A DNA stretch of 14,004 nt from Bacteroidales bacterium. GTDB lineage: Bacteria; Bacteroidota; Bacteroidia; Bacteroidales; WCHB1-69. Positions 7,301-14,004 of the stretch are shown piece by piece. The stretch is from contig JAGCRI010000153.1 of NCBI GenBank assembly GCA_017964755.1, positions 1 to 14,004 of the forward strand, in the 5' to 3' direction. Every line of letters begins with the position of its first letter. Position 1 is the first letter of the stretch. The notes beneath the pieces are model-generated. The model was not told the DNA's origin. It saw only the letters and a program-made list of their open reading frames with translations, and did no database searches. A program made the translations under genes and the position numbers.

Positions 7301-8896
7301 CTATTTTATTATTAATAATTTCTTTACTTGGTAAATTGTGCTTTTATCGCTGAAATTGAGAAAATATGTTCCAGCAGGCAGCTTTTCAAGAGAAACTCGT
7401 GTTTTTTTCTCCGAAATATTCTGAATGAGGCAAACCTGTCCGTAGGTATTGATAATTGTAAGTTTCGTGTTGTCGCAGGAATTTTTTTGAATGTCAATAT
7501 AATCCCAAGCAGGATTTGGTGTAACAATAATGTCTTGTATATCAGTATTTTCTTCAATTCCGATAGTTGGGTCATAGATAGTTAGTGCAAGTATCACGGT
7601 GCTGTCGCAGCCGTCAGCAGTAACAGTTGTGTATTCATAAATTCCTGATTGAGTGTATGTTTCGCCATTGATTGGCCATATATAGGAGTAGGGCGCATCA
7701 ATTTCAATATAAGTTGTTACATCAGGTTTGATTGTGAGGTTAAGAATTGTGGTGCTGTCTTTGCCGGCGGTTTGTGTGAAATTGGTGTAAGAGTGTACAC
7801 CGGATGAGAGGGTGCTGCCGTCAACGGAGAAGCCGTATTTGTTGTAACTTCCGTTTTTGCAGACTTCGTCAGAGATAGTTGTTGTAACGTATGTATAGTT
7901 AACAGAAGAGTCTATATGGTCGATGATAGTAAATGAATAAGTGATTTTTGCGTAGCCGTTACCGCTGTGTCCTACTTCTGTGCCGCCAGTGGTTGACGCG
8001 AAAGATGTATTTCCAGCATAAGTTGCGGCTGAAGTCAGGTAGTTGGAAGTGTTAAGCAGACAGCCTGCAGGGTAGTTCGAAGCCGTGGATGATGTATAGA
8101 CGTAGCCGCTTCCGCCGCCGCCCGCAGAAGCTCCGCCGGACTGATTAGTTCCAGTAGCGCCGCCATACCAGCCGCCGCCGCCACCGCCGCCACCCCATGA
8201 GGTGCCTGTTAATCCGTTAGCTCCGGCGCCAAATGTCCCGCTGACCCCAGTCCCATCGGGAGCTGCGCCACCGCTTGTTTGTGTTCCCCCATAGCCGCCA
8301 GGTGAGTAGCTTGAACCACCGGAACCTTGAGTCCCGGCGTTGCCGCCGCCAACACCTCCTATCCAGTCAGAACAGCCGTTCCCTCCGCCACCGCCAGCGA
8401 CAATCACGCGTGAATAAAGGTGATTTGTCGTGTTCCATGTCGTTGAACCGTTGGCAGATCCATTCAAAGAAATATCTGTGCCTCCACCTGCACCGGCATT
8501 GTCATTCTTGCCAGTCCCGCCTGAGCCTCCTCCATTCCAGCCCCCTGTAGGAGTCGTTGTCGAGGAAGTCCCATCTGAGCCCTGTCCTCCAACATGAATG
8601 TATAAAACTGCGCTTGCTGTTAGTGTTAGTGTCCCTTTTGCATATCCGCCTTTGCCATACCCCGTTGTGCAATGGCCCGACATTCCTCCTTGCGCGCCCC
8701 AAACCTCCAACGTATATGTGCCTGCAGTGGCGTTGAATGTTTGAACAGTTCCTGTGTATGAATAATTTTTTGTCCCATTCTGACTATTGTAAGTCGTGTC
8801 GTATTTCCAAGAGTATGAGTATGTTGTAGTTATATTTTGAGAATTGGCTTTTGCAATTATAGCCAAAAAAAGTAAAAATGGCGTTATTCTCTTCAT
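7301..8896 (-). CDS. Glycine-rich T9SS cargo protein, copy 3
   Basis: A predicted T9SS-exported protein of 531 residues, function unknown. Residues 1-20 are a signal peptide (MKRITPFLLF, ending KANSQ). The shared block is YSYSWKYDT and TLEVWGAQGG; here KNYSYTGTVQTFNA replaces the more usual DFSYTGSV. The glycine-rich core (about 70-321) has YIHVGGQG, AGGGTDISL, RVIVAGGGGG and a run of eight Gly before GWYGG. Its last 60 residues (from GSGYVYTSSTAS on) match copy 2 closely, while the second conserved module and DPTIGIEENTDIQD match copy 4, so the gene looks mosaic. The sorting tail is about 455-531 (TPNPAWDYIDI, LPAGTYFLNF). It begins 15 bp after copy 2 stops, with no room for a separate promoter. 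Confidence 0.86.
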   Translation of the reverse strand: MKRITPFLLFLAIIAKANSQNITTTYSYSWKYDTTYNSQNGTKNYSYTGTVQTFNATAGTYTLEVWGAQGGMSGHCTTGYGKGGYAKGTLTLTASAVLYIHVGGQGSDGTSSTTTPTGGWNGGGSGGTGKNDNAGAGGGTDISLNGSANGSTTWNTTNHLYSRVIVAGGGGGNGCSDWIGGVGGGNAGTQGSGGSSYSPGGYGGTQTSGGAAPDGTGVSGTFGAGANGLTGTSWGGGGGGGGWYGGATGTNQSGGASAGGGGSGYVYTSSTASNYPAGCLLNTSNYLTSAATYAGNTSFASTTGGTEVGHSGNGYAKITYSFTIIDHIDSSVNYTYVTTTISDEVCKNGSYNKYGFSVDGSTLSSGVHSYTNFTQTAGKDSTTILNLTIKPDVTTYIEIDAPYSYIWPINGETYTQSGIYEYTTVTADGCDSTVILALTIYDPTIGIEENTDIQDIIVTPNPAWDYIDIQKNSCDNTKLTIINTYGQVCLIQNISEKKTRVSLEKLPAGTYFLNFSDKSTIYQVKKLLIIK

Positions 8897-8911
8897 AACT
8901 ATAAAAAATGT

Positions 8912-10438
8912 TTATTTGTTAATCATGATTTTTATATTCTTTTGATAATTTTTTCCATTGTTCAAATGCAAAAAATATGTTCCTGACTGTAGCGAGTTGA
9001 CAGAAATTCGCGTCTCTTTCTCTATTAGTTTTTGGGATAGGCAAATTTGTCCGTATATGTTATAAATTGTCAGGTAAAGAGGATTTTCATTGGAATATTT
9101 TATATCAAAATAATTATGAGCAGGATTTGGTGTTACACTAATATTTTGTATATCAGAATTTTCTTTTATTCCAATGGTCGGGTCATAAATAGTGAGGGCA
9201 AGGATTACGGTGCTGTCGCAGCCGTCAGCGGTTACTGTGGAATATTCGTAAATGCCAGATTGTGTGTATGTTTCGCCATTGATCGCCCAAGTGTAGGAAT
9301 TAGGGGCTTCAACTTCAATGAAATCAGTTGCGCCTGGCTTTATTGTAAGATTGAGTATAGTGGTGCTGTCTTTTCCGTTGGTTTGTGTGAAATGGGTGTA
9401 AGTGTGCACACCGGAGGAGAGTGTGCTGCCGTCAACTGAAAAGCCGTATTTGTTGTAAATTCCGTTTTTGCAGACTGCGTCTGTAATTGTTGTTGTGACG
9501 TATGTATAGCTGATAGAAGAGTCGATATGGTCGATGACTTTGGTGTTGTATGAGATTCTTGCGTAGCCATGTCCATTGTGTCCTGTTTCGGTGCTGCCGG
9601 TAGTTGATGGGAATGAGGTGTTGCCTGCGTACGTTGCAGCAGAAGTGAGGTAATATGAAGAGTTTAGCAGACAGCCTGCAGGATAATAACTTGCAGTCGA
9701 GGAAGTATAAACGTAACCGCTGCCGCCGCCGCCCGGATTACCACTGCCGCCGCCGTACCAGCCGCCGCCACCACCTGATATTGTACCTGAAGAACGGTTG
9801 CCACCTGTACCAAAAGTACCCGGACCTGAATAAGAATAGCCATCAGCACCGCCACTGGTTTGCGTCCCCGGACCGCCAGCACGGCTTTCGGGATTCCCTA
9901 TTGTTACACCGGAAGTCCCACCTCCTACGCCACCGTAGTAAGCAGTGAATGAACCCAAAGTCAAAGAACCGCCGCCACCGCCAGCTACAATTACTCTGGC
10001 ATAAATAGATGTTGATGCTATTCGGACATCAGTTCCGCCGCCACCACCGCCACGTGGATCGCTTTGTGAAGAAGCGTAGCCTGTACCCCCACCGTTGAAA
10101 GCGTTGGTAAGTCCGCCATAATCCCCAGATCCTCCTACATAAATGTATAGTGTAGTTTGGCTTGATAAATTAAGTTTTCCAGTACTATACCCTCCTTGTC
10201 CGTCATTCGTGGAATTCCTGGCTCCGCCTCCTTGTGCCCCCCACACTTCCAATGTGTATGTTCCAGCTGCAGCGTTAAAAGTCTGAACACTACCTGTGTA
10301 CGAAAAATCTTTTTGCCCAATTTGACCTGTGTATATTGTGTCATATTTCCAAGTATATGAGTATGAGGTTGTTATACTTTGGGCTTTTAGTCCAAGCATT
10401 ATCAGACTTAATACAACAAGCACAAATATTCTTTTCAT
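8912..10438 (-). CDS. Glycine-rich T9SS cargo protein, copy 2
   Basis: A predicted T9SS-exported protein of 508 residues, function unknown. The start at 10438 is chosen because the encoded MKRI matches the first residues of copies 3 and 4; the ATG at 10441 (one codon earlier) is equally possible, while a TTG start at 10456 would put five polar residues before the signal peptide. Residues 1-20 are a signal peptide ending GLKAQ. The shared block is YSYTWKYDT, DFSYTGSVQTFNA and TLEVWGAQGG. The glycine-rich core (about 70-297) has YIYVGGSG, GGGGGTDVRI, RVIVAGGGGG and GGGGGWYGGG. The conserved modules (about 298-420) are nearly identical in DNA to those of copy 1. The sorting tail is about 432-508 (TPNPAHNYFDI, IYNIYGQICL, LQSGTYFLHL). 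The gap to copy 1 is 24 bp. Confidence 0.85.
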   Translation of the reverse strand: MKRIFVLVVLSLIMLGLKAQSITTSYSYTWKYDTIYTGQIGQKDFSYTGSVQTFNAAAGTYTLEVWGAQGGGARNSTNDGQGGYSTGKLNLSSQTTLYIYVGGSGDYGGLTNAFNGGGTGYASSQSDPRGGGGGGTDVRIASTSIYARVIVAGGGGGSLTLGSFTAYYGGVGGGTSGVTIGNPESRAGGPGTQTSGGADGYSYSGPGTFGTGGNRSSGTISGGGGGWYGGGSGNPGGGGSGYVYTSSTASYYPAGCLLNSSYYLTSAATYAGNTSFPSTTGSTETGHNGHGYARISYNTKVIDHIDSSISYTYVTTTITDAVCKNGIYNKYGFSVDGSTLSSGVHTYTHFTQTNGKDSTTILNLTIKPGATDFIEVEAPNSYTWAINGETYTQSGIYEYSTVTADGCDSTVILALTIYDPTIGIKENSDIQNISVTPNPAHNYFDIKYSNENPLYLTIYNIYGQICLSQKLIEKETRISVNSLQSGTYFLHLNNGKNYQKNIKIMINK

Positions 10439-10462
10439 CATTTGTCTTTTATTCAAAAGTTA

Positions 10463-12043
10463 TTAATTCGTTTTCACAAATTTTTCTATCCTATATGAAT
10501 TTTCTGTTTCACTTATACGCAAGATGTAAGTTCCCGCTGGAAGCCAGCTGACAGCAATACGCGTCTCATTGTTTGTTATCTTTTTAGTCAGACAAATTTG
10601 CCCGTAAATGTTATAGATTGCCAAGTTATATGGGTGGGCAGATGGAACTTTCACATCAATATAATCCTTTGCAGGATTAGGAGTGATAATTATCGGGTGC
10701 AAATTGCTGTTTTCTCCTATCCCATCGGTCGGGGTGTAAATTGTGAGGGCGAGGATTACGGTGCTGTCGCAGCCGTCAGCGGTTACTGTAGAATATTCGT
10801 AAATACCGGATTGTGTGTATGTTTCGCCATTGATACCCCAAGTGTAGGAATTTGGGGCTTCAACTTCAACGAAATCGGTCGCGCCTGGCTTTATTGTCAA
10901 ATTGAGTATTGTGGTGCTGTCTTTGCCAGCGGTTTGTGTGAAATGGGTGTATGTGTGAACGCCGGAGGAGAGGGTGCTGCCGTCAACTGAGAAGCCGTAT
11001 TTGTTGTAAACTCCGTTTTTGCAGACAAAATCTGTAATTGTAGTTGTGACGTATGTATAGCTGATAGAAGAGTCGATATGGTCGATGACTTTGGTGTTGT
11101 AAGAGATTCTTGCGTAGCCGTTGCCGCTATGTCCTGTTTCGGTGCCGCCTGAGGTGGAAGGCATACTATTTGCTCCGGAAATTAACTGCCCGGAGGCCCC
11201 ATAGTAATAGGAACCGCCGCCACCGCCTGCGCCCCATATTTGGGAGCCTGCATAGTTATTTCCGCCAGAACCGCCGGTATATCCGCCACCGCCGCCACCG
11301 GCACCGGTGTTGTCGCAATTTGCACCGCCGCCGCCAAAAGCGCCTCCAAATCCACTATAGCCGCTGGAGTGATACCCGTACCCGCCAGCACCTCCATTAC
11401 GCGGAGCCTTTCCTCCTTCACCTCCAAAATTACGTATGGTTATACCATCGCTGCCATCGGTTAACCACCCGGCGCCACCGGCCGCACATGAATAACTTCC
11501 AATATTGTAACCGCTATTCCCACCATAGCCGATATTTGCCAACGGACCATTCCCATTTCCTGATGTTGAGTTAGTCGCACTGGTTGTGCCGCTGCCTACA
11601 CCACCATATGCATTTTCAGCCTGACCGCCGCCTCCGCCTGCAACCAGAATCGGGTCAATATCCGAACTGTTGAAATAAATGTAGGTGCCGCCACCACCTC
11701 CGCCACAATAGTTTAACCCTTGTGAAGAAACACCTGCATTACCTCCAACTAAAACATAAATGGTTTTAGATTGTGTTAATGTTAACACACACTTAGCATA
11801 CGCACCTTTGCCACCGCGCGTTCCGCCTCCTTGACCTCCCCAGCCTTCAAATGTATAACTTCCGGGTGCAGCGTTGAATGTCTGAATGCTACTTGTGTAA
11901 GTGAAGTTTTGAGACCCTATCTGCCCGTTGGTGTATATTGTATCGTATTTCCAAGTGTAACTATATGTGGTACTTATGCTTTGCCCAGATAGTTCTGTGC
12001 CCAGTGCCAATAGCAGTATAAATCCAATAATTTGCTTCAACAT
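10463..12043 (-). CDS. Glycine-rich T9SS cargo protein, copy 1 (first gene of the operon)
   Basis: A predicted T9SS-exported protein of 526 residues, function unknown. The ATG at 12043 gives a clean signal peptide (MLKQIIGFILLLALG, ending ELSGQ) that lines up with the other copies; an in-frame extension to 12151 is possible but lies across the promoter-like region and lacks support. The shared block is YSYTWKYDT, with TFEGWGGQGG in place of TLEVWGAQGG. The glycine-rich core (about 70-316) has YVLVGGNAG, CGGGGGGTYIYF, ILVAGGGGG and GAGGGGGSYYYG, with extra Cys at 85, 113, 186 and 243. Residues about 317-437 are the two modules with C341 (VCKNG) and C425 (GCDST), a likely disulphide pair or paired module cysteines. 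Residues about 450-526 are the T9SS sorting domain (TPNPAKDYIDV, IYNIYGQICL, LPAGTYILRI). It heads the four-gene run and is divergent from the Bat gene. Confidence 0.86.
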   Translation of the reverse strand: MLKQIIGFILLLALGTELSGQSISTTYSYTWKYDTIYTNGQIGSQNFTYTSSIQTFNAAPGSYTFEGWGGQGGGTRGGKGAYAKCVLTLTQSKTIYVLVGGNAGVSSQGLNYCGGGGGGTYIYFNSSDIDPILVAGGGGGQAENAYGGVGSGTTSATNSTSGNGNGPLANIGYGGNSGYNIGSYSCAAGGAGWLTDGSDGITIRNFGGEGGKAPRNGGAGGYGYHSSGYSGFGGAFGGGGANCDNTGAGGGGGGYTGGSGGNNYAGSQIWGAGGGGGSYYYGASGQLISGANSMPSTSGGTETGHSGNGYARISYNTKVIDHIDSSISYTYVTTTITDFVCKNGVYNKYGFSVDGSTLSSGVHTYTHFTQTAGKDSTTILNLTIKPGATDFVEVEAPNSYTWGINGETYTQSGIYEYSTVTADGCDSTVILALTIYTPTDGIGENSNLHPIIITPNPAKDYIDVKVPSAHPYNLAIYNIYGQICLTKKITNNETRIAVSWLPAGTYILRISETENSYRIEKFVKTN

Positions 12044-12107
12044 ATTTCTAAATCCCGGTAAAAAATCACAATTTTTATAATTAATATTCATAACATTAAT
12101 AAAACAA

Positions 12108-12115
12108 CAAAAATA
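12108..12115 (-). promoter_or_regulatory. Possible promoter -7 box for the glycine-rich operon
   Basis: The minus strand reads TATTTTTG, matching TAnnTTTG, 64 bp before the ATG of copy 1. The nearest TTTTG upstream is only 15 bp away (12135-12131), shorter than the usual 19-21. The sequence around it is very AT-rich, so the match may be chance, but the operon must start somewhere in 12044-12263. Confidence 0.35.
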
Positions 12116-12194
12116 AAAAAATATAAAATACAAAACAGCTACAGAAAACATTTTTTTACTTTTATTTTACATCGGAAAACAATCAAAAAAATAC

Positions 12195-12227
12195 TTGCAA
12201 AAAATATTCAAAAAATGAGTATCTTTG
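12195..12227 (+). promoter_or_regulatory. Promoter of the batB-batC gene
   Basis: On the plus strand, TTG at 12195-12197 and TATCTTTG at 12220-12227 are 22 bp apart, close to the Bacteroidota promoter form. The -7 box lies 36 bp before the ATG at 12264. It shares the 220-bp intergenic region with the divergent glycine-rich operon. A promoter directly here means the Bat gene is first in its transcript. Confidence 0.55.
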
Positions 12228-12263
12228 CGGTTCTTATAAAATGATCGGTTAAAAATAATAGAT

Positions 12264-14004
12264 ATGTTCCGGTTTGAAAACACATACGTTCTATACGCGC
12301 TTATATTGATACCGCTGCTTACGGCTTTATATCTCTTTCTCCAAATCCGAAGAAAACGGCGGATGGCTGCTTACGGCGACCTGTCTCTCTTGAATAAACT
12401 TCAGCCGGAACGCTCGCCGGCACGTGAACACACGAAGTTCGCGCTTCTTATGACGGCTCTCGCTGCTTTTATTTTCGCCCTTGCCAACCCGCAAGTCGGA
12501 AGTTCGCTCGAAAAAGGCAAACGGCAGGGCGTTGACATAATGGTCTGCCTCGACATTTCAAACAGTATGCTTGCAGAGGATATTCGCCCCAACCGTCTCG
12601 ATGCCGCCAAGATGGCTCTTTCACGCTTCATCGACAATCTGCACGGCGACCGCATCGGGCTCGTGGTTTTTGCGGGCAACGCTTTTGTACAGTTGCCTAT
12701 AACAAGCGACTATGCCGCGGCGAAAATGTTTGTGAATTATGTATCTCCTGAGATGATGAACGAACAGGGCACAAACATCGCTGATGCCCTTGACCTCGCC
12801 GCTGTCTCGATGATTCCTGAAGATAATGGCAATGAACAAAGTCAGAAACTTAACGCATTGACTTCCAAGGTTATACTTGTTGTTTCCGATGGCGAAGACC
12901 ATTTTGATGAAGCGGTGGATCTGGCGCGGGAAGTGGCTGCAATGGGCTGCACCGTTCACACTATCGGGATCGGCTCCACACGTGGCGAACCAATACCTGT
13001 GCGTGCCGCCAACGGGTCTGTTTCTTATAAGAAAGATAATGAAGGTAATACTGTCATGACACGGCTTAATGAGTCGATTCTACAGGATATTGCGGCTGCG
13101 GGCAACGGTATGTACGTCCATGCCACAAATGCAAATATGGGCTTCGAGGCGGTGCAGGAGAAAATAGACAAAATGACAAAAACGGAACTCGATGAGGTTA
13201 CTTTCGCACGCTATGAGAGCAAATTCCAGATTCCGCTTATCATAGGACTTATCGCTCTTTTCGCGGAAATGATTCTGCTTGGTGTGAAGTCGCGCAGTAA
13301 CTTAAAAAAATTGTTTTCCAATATGCAGAATGTCTTCAAAATCAACTCCGCCGCTTCATTTTTGCTCGTTTTACTCATGGCTTTTTCAACATCCCTGAAC
13401 GCACAGTCAACGGACGGCCGCGCAGAGGTAAGGCATGGCAACAATGATTTCAATAAGTCTGAAAAATATAGGCAGGAGGCAATGTCGTTGTTGGAAAAAG
13501 GCGGAAATATCAATGAACGCAAGTCGGGAGAACTGATGAAAAAATCTGCCGAAGGCTATCAAAGTGCTGAAACACAGTATCGTAAGGCGTTGGAGTTAAA
13601 CAGGAATTATGACAAGGCCAACTACAATCTTGGCACGTCATTATATAGACAAGGCCGCTACGAAGAGGCAGCTCAATATTTCAAAACCGTTGCGGAGCAG
13701 CCTTCTTCCGATTCAAAACTTCGCGCAAAAGCCTATCACAATTTGGGCAATTCTCTCATGAAACAGGAAAATTATGGCGAATCGGTCAAGGCTTTCAAAA
13801 ATTCTCTAAAACTTGATCCTTCTGATTTGGATACAAAATATAATCTTGAATATGCCAAACAAAAACTGAAACAACAGGAGCAGCAACAGCAGCAGAACCA
13901 GCAAAATCAGAACCAAGACCAGCAGAATCAGGACCAGCAGCAAAACCAAGGCGGTGAGGGGAATAATGATAAAGATAACAAGGATAATAAAGATAATCAG
14001 GACA
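12264..14004 (+). CDS. BatB-BatC fusion: VWA membrane protein continuing into TPR protein, C-terminus cut by window edge
   Basis: Bat (Bacteroides aerotolerance) proteins form a membrane-anchored VWA/TPR complex linked to envelope stress. The frame is open for 580 codons with no stop. Residues about 9-27 and 58-77 are membrane segments. Residues about 90-310 are a VWA domain with an intact MIDAS: D97-x-S99-x-S101 (LDISNSM), T170 (QGTNIADAL), D209 (VVSDGED). Residues 321-340 are the last BatB membrane segment, and BatB normally stops soon after. Here the frame runs into MQNVFKINSAASFLLVLLMA and SLNAQS (354-382), which reads like a signal peptide, then TPR-like helices (about 425-530) as in BatC, then a Gln/Asn-rich and Asp/Lys-rich tail from 537. 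The symbols batB and batC would fit the halves. An internal start at 13323 could also make BatC separately. No moxR or batA precedes it. Start: ATG at 12264; an ATG at 12241 meets a stop within four codons. Confidence 0.88.
   Translation, partial: MFRFENTYVLYALILIPLLTALYLFLQIRRKRRMAAYGDLSLLNKLQPERSPAREHTKFALLMTALAAFIFALANPQVGSSLEKGKRQGVDIMVCLDISNSMLAEDIRPNRLDAAKMALSRFIDNLHGDRIGLVVFAGNAFVQLPITSDYAAAKMFVNYVSPEMMNEQGTNIADALDLAAVSMIPEDNGNEQSQKLNALTSKVILVVSDGEDHFDEAVDLAREVAAMGCTVHTIGIGSTRGEPIPVRAANGSVSYKKDNEGNTVMTRLNESILQDIAAAGNGMYVHATNANMGFEAVQEKIDKMTKTELDEVTFARYESKFQIPLIIGLIALFAEMILLGVKSRSNLKKLFSNMQNVFKINSAASFLLVLLMAFSTSLNAQSTDGRAEVRHGNNDFNKSEKYRQEAMSLLEKGGNINERKSGELMKKSAEGYQSAETQYRKALELNRNYDKANYNLGTSLYRQGRYEEAAQYFKTVAEQPSSDSKLRAKAYHNLGNSLMKQENYGESVKAFKNSLKLDPSDLDTKYNLEYAKQKLKQQEQQQQQNQQNQNQDQQNQDQQQNQGGEGNNDKDNKDNKDNQD
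13872..13949 (+). repeat. CAG/CAA-rich low-complexity codon tract
   Basis: The tract encodes a run dominated by Gln with interspersed Asn and Asp (residues 537-562 of the Bat fusion), made of repeated CAG, CAA, AAC/AAT and GAC codons. It is followed by Asp-Lys-Asn units up to the window edge. Such tails are common in BatC-type proteins; the repeat could vary in length by slippage in steps of three without breaking the frame. Confidence 0.6.

Larger units (their letters stand above)
3925..12043 (-). repeat. Tandem array of five paralogous genes
   Basis: Five genes of about 1.5-1.6 kb repeat head to tail with one architecture. Ends and cores differ in conservation: the N-terminal 50-residue block and the about 120-residue module region are strongly conserved, the glycine-rich core varies in length and order, and the sorting tail keeps its fold but not its sequence. 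A hand count of one segment, 10743-10864 against 9192-9313 (copies 1 and 2), gives 115 of 122 identical bases. The plus-strand reading frames across the array are by-products of the repeated GGN codons. Confidence 0.9.

Noticed and set aside
11110..11574. 154-codon Arg/His-rich plus-strand frame inside copy 1 of the array
   Set aside because: It is the antisense of repeated glycine codons (GGN read backwards as CCN, CGN, CAC); similar frames appear opposite every copy.
10463..12151. Upstream-extended start of copy 1 at 12151
   Set aside because: It adds 36 residues before a clean signal peptide, and the other copies all begin at the signal peptide; the extension also covers the likely promoter region.
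12401..12959. Minus-strand frames opposite the Bat gene
   Set aside because: They overlap a VWA domain with intact metal-binding residues on the plus strand and have no features of their own.

Overview
The window looks like chromosomal DNA of a member of the Bacteroidota, most likely Bacteroidales. Four things point there: five proteins with C-terminal type IX secretion (T9SS type A) sorting domains; promoter boxes of the form TAnnTTTG, some with a TTG about 20 bp upstream; start codons without Shine-Dalgarno sequences; and a Bat-type VWA/TPR gene. The background is AT-rich, with local GC rises where glycine codons dominate. No tRNA, rRNA, CRISPR, integrase or transposase was seen.

Layout. 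Everything left of about 12.1 kb is on the minus strand. Positions 1-1958 hold the 5' part of a secreted multidomain N-acetylmuramoyl-L-alanine amidase, cut by the window edge. Positions 2069-3845 hold a two-gene unit: a small lipoprotein, then an MltF-like lytic transglycosylase. Positions 3925-12043 hold five head-to-tail paralogues, called copies 1-5 in order of transcription (copy 1 = 10463-12043, copy 5 = 3925-5478). Each has a signal peptide, a conserved N-terminal strand block, a highly variable glycine-rich core resembling the ALK/LTK glycine-rich domain (Pfam Gly_rich type), two short conserved Cys-containing modules, and a T9SS sorting tail. Copies 1-4 are packed with 15-24 bp gaps and end in a hairpin terminator at about 5618-5648. 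Copy 5 has its own promoter-like box and is the most divergent. From 12264 to the right edge, on the plus strand and divergent from the array, lies a Bat gene in which a BatB-like VWA protein continues in frame into a BatC-like TPR protein.

How the parts may work together. The array should give a set of related but different glycine-rich proteins, exported by Sec and then T9SS and shown on, or released from, the cell surface. The flanking genes act in the cell envelope: two peptidoglycan hydrolases, a lipoprotein and a Bat complex. No direct functional link between them and the array is visible. The most unusual content is the five-copy ALK-like glycine-rich T9SS array with its mosaic conservation, the BatB-BatC fusion with an internal signal-peptide-like segment, and the amidase whose N-terminal region looks like a lytic transglycosylase fold without its catalytic glutamate. 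No intergenic stretch exceeds 300 bases; the longest are 5479-5703 and 12044-12263, and both carry regulatory candidates.
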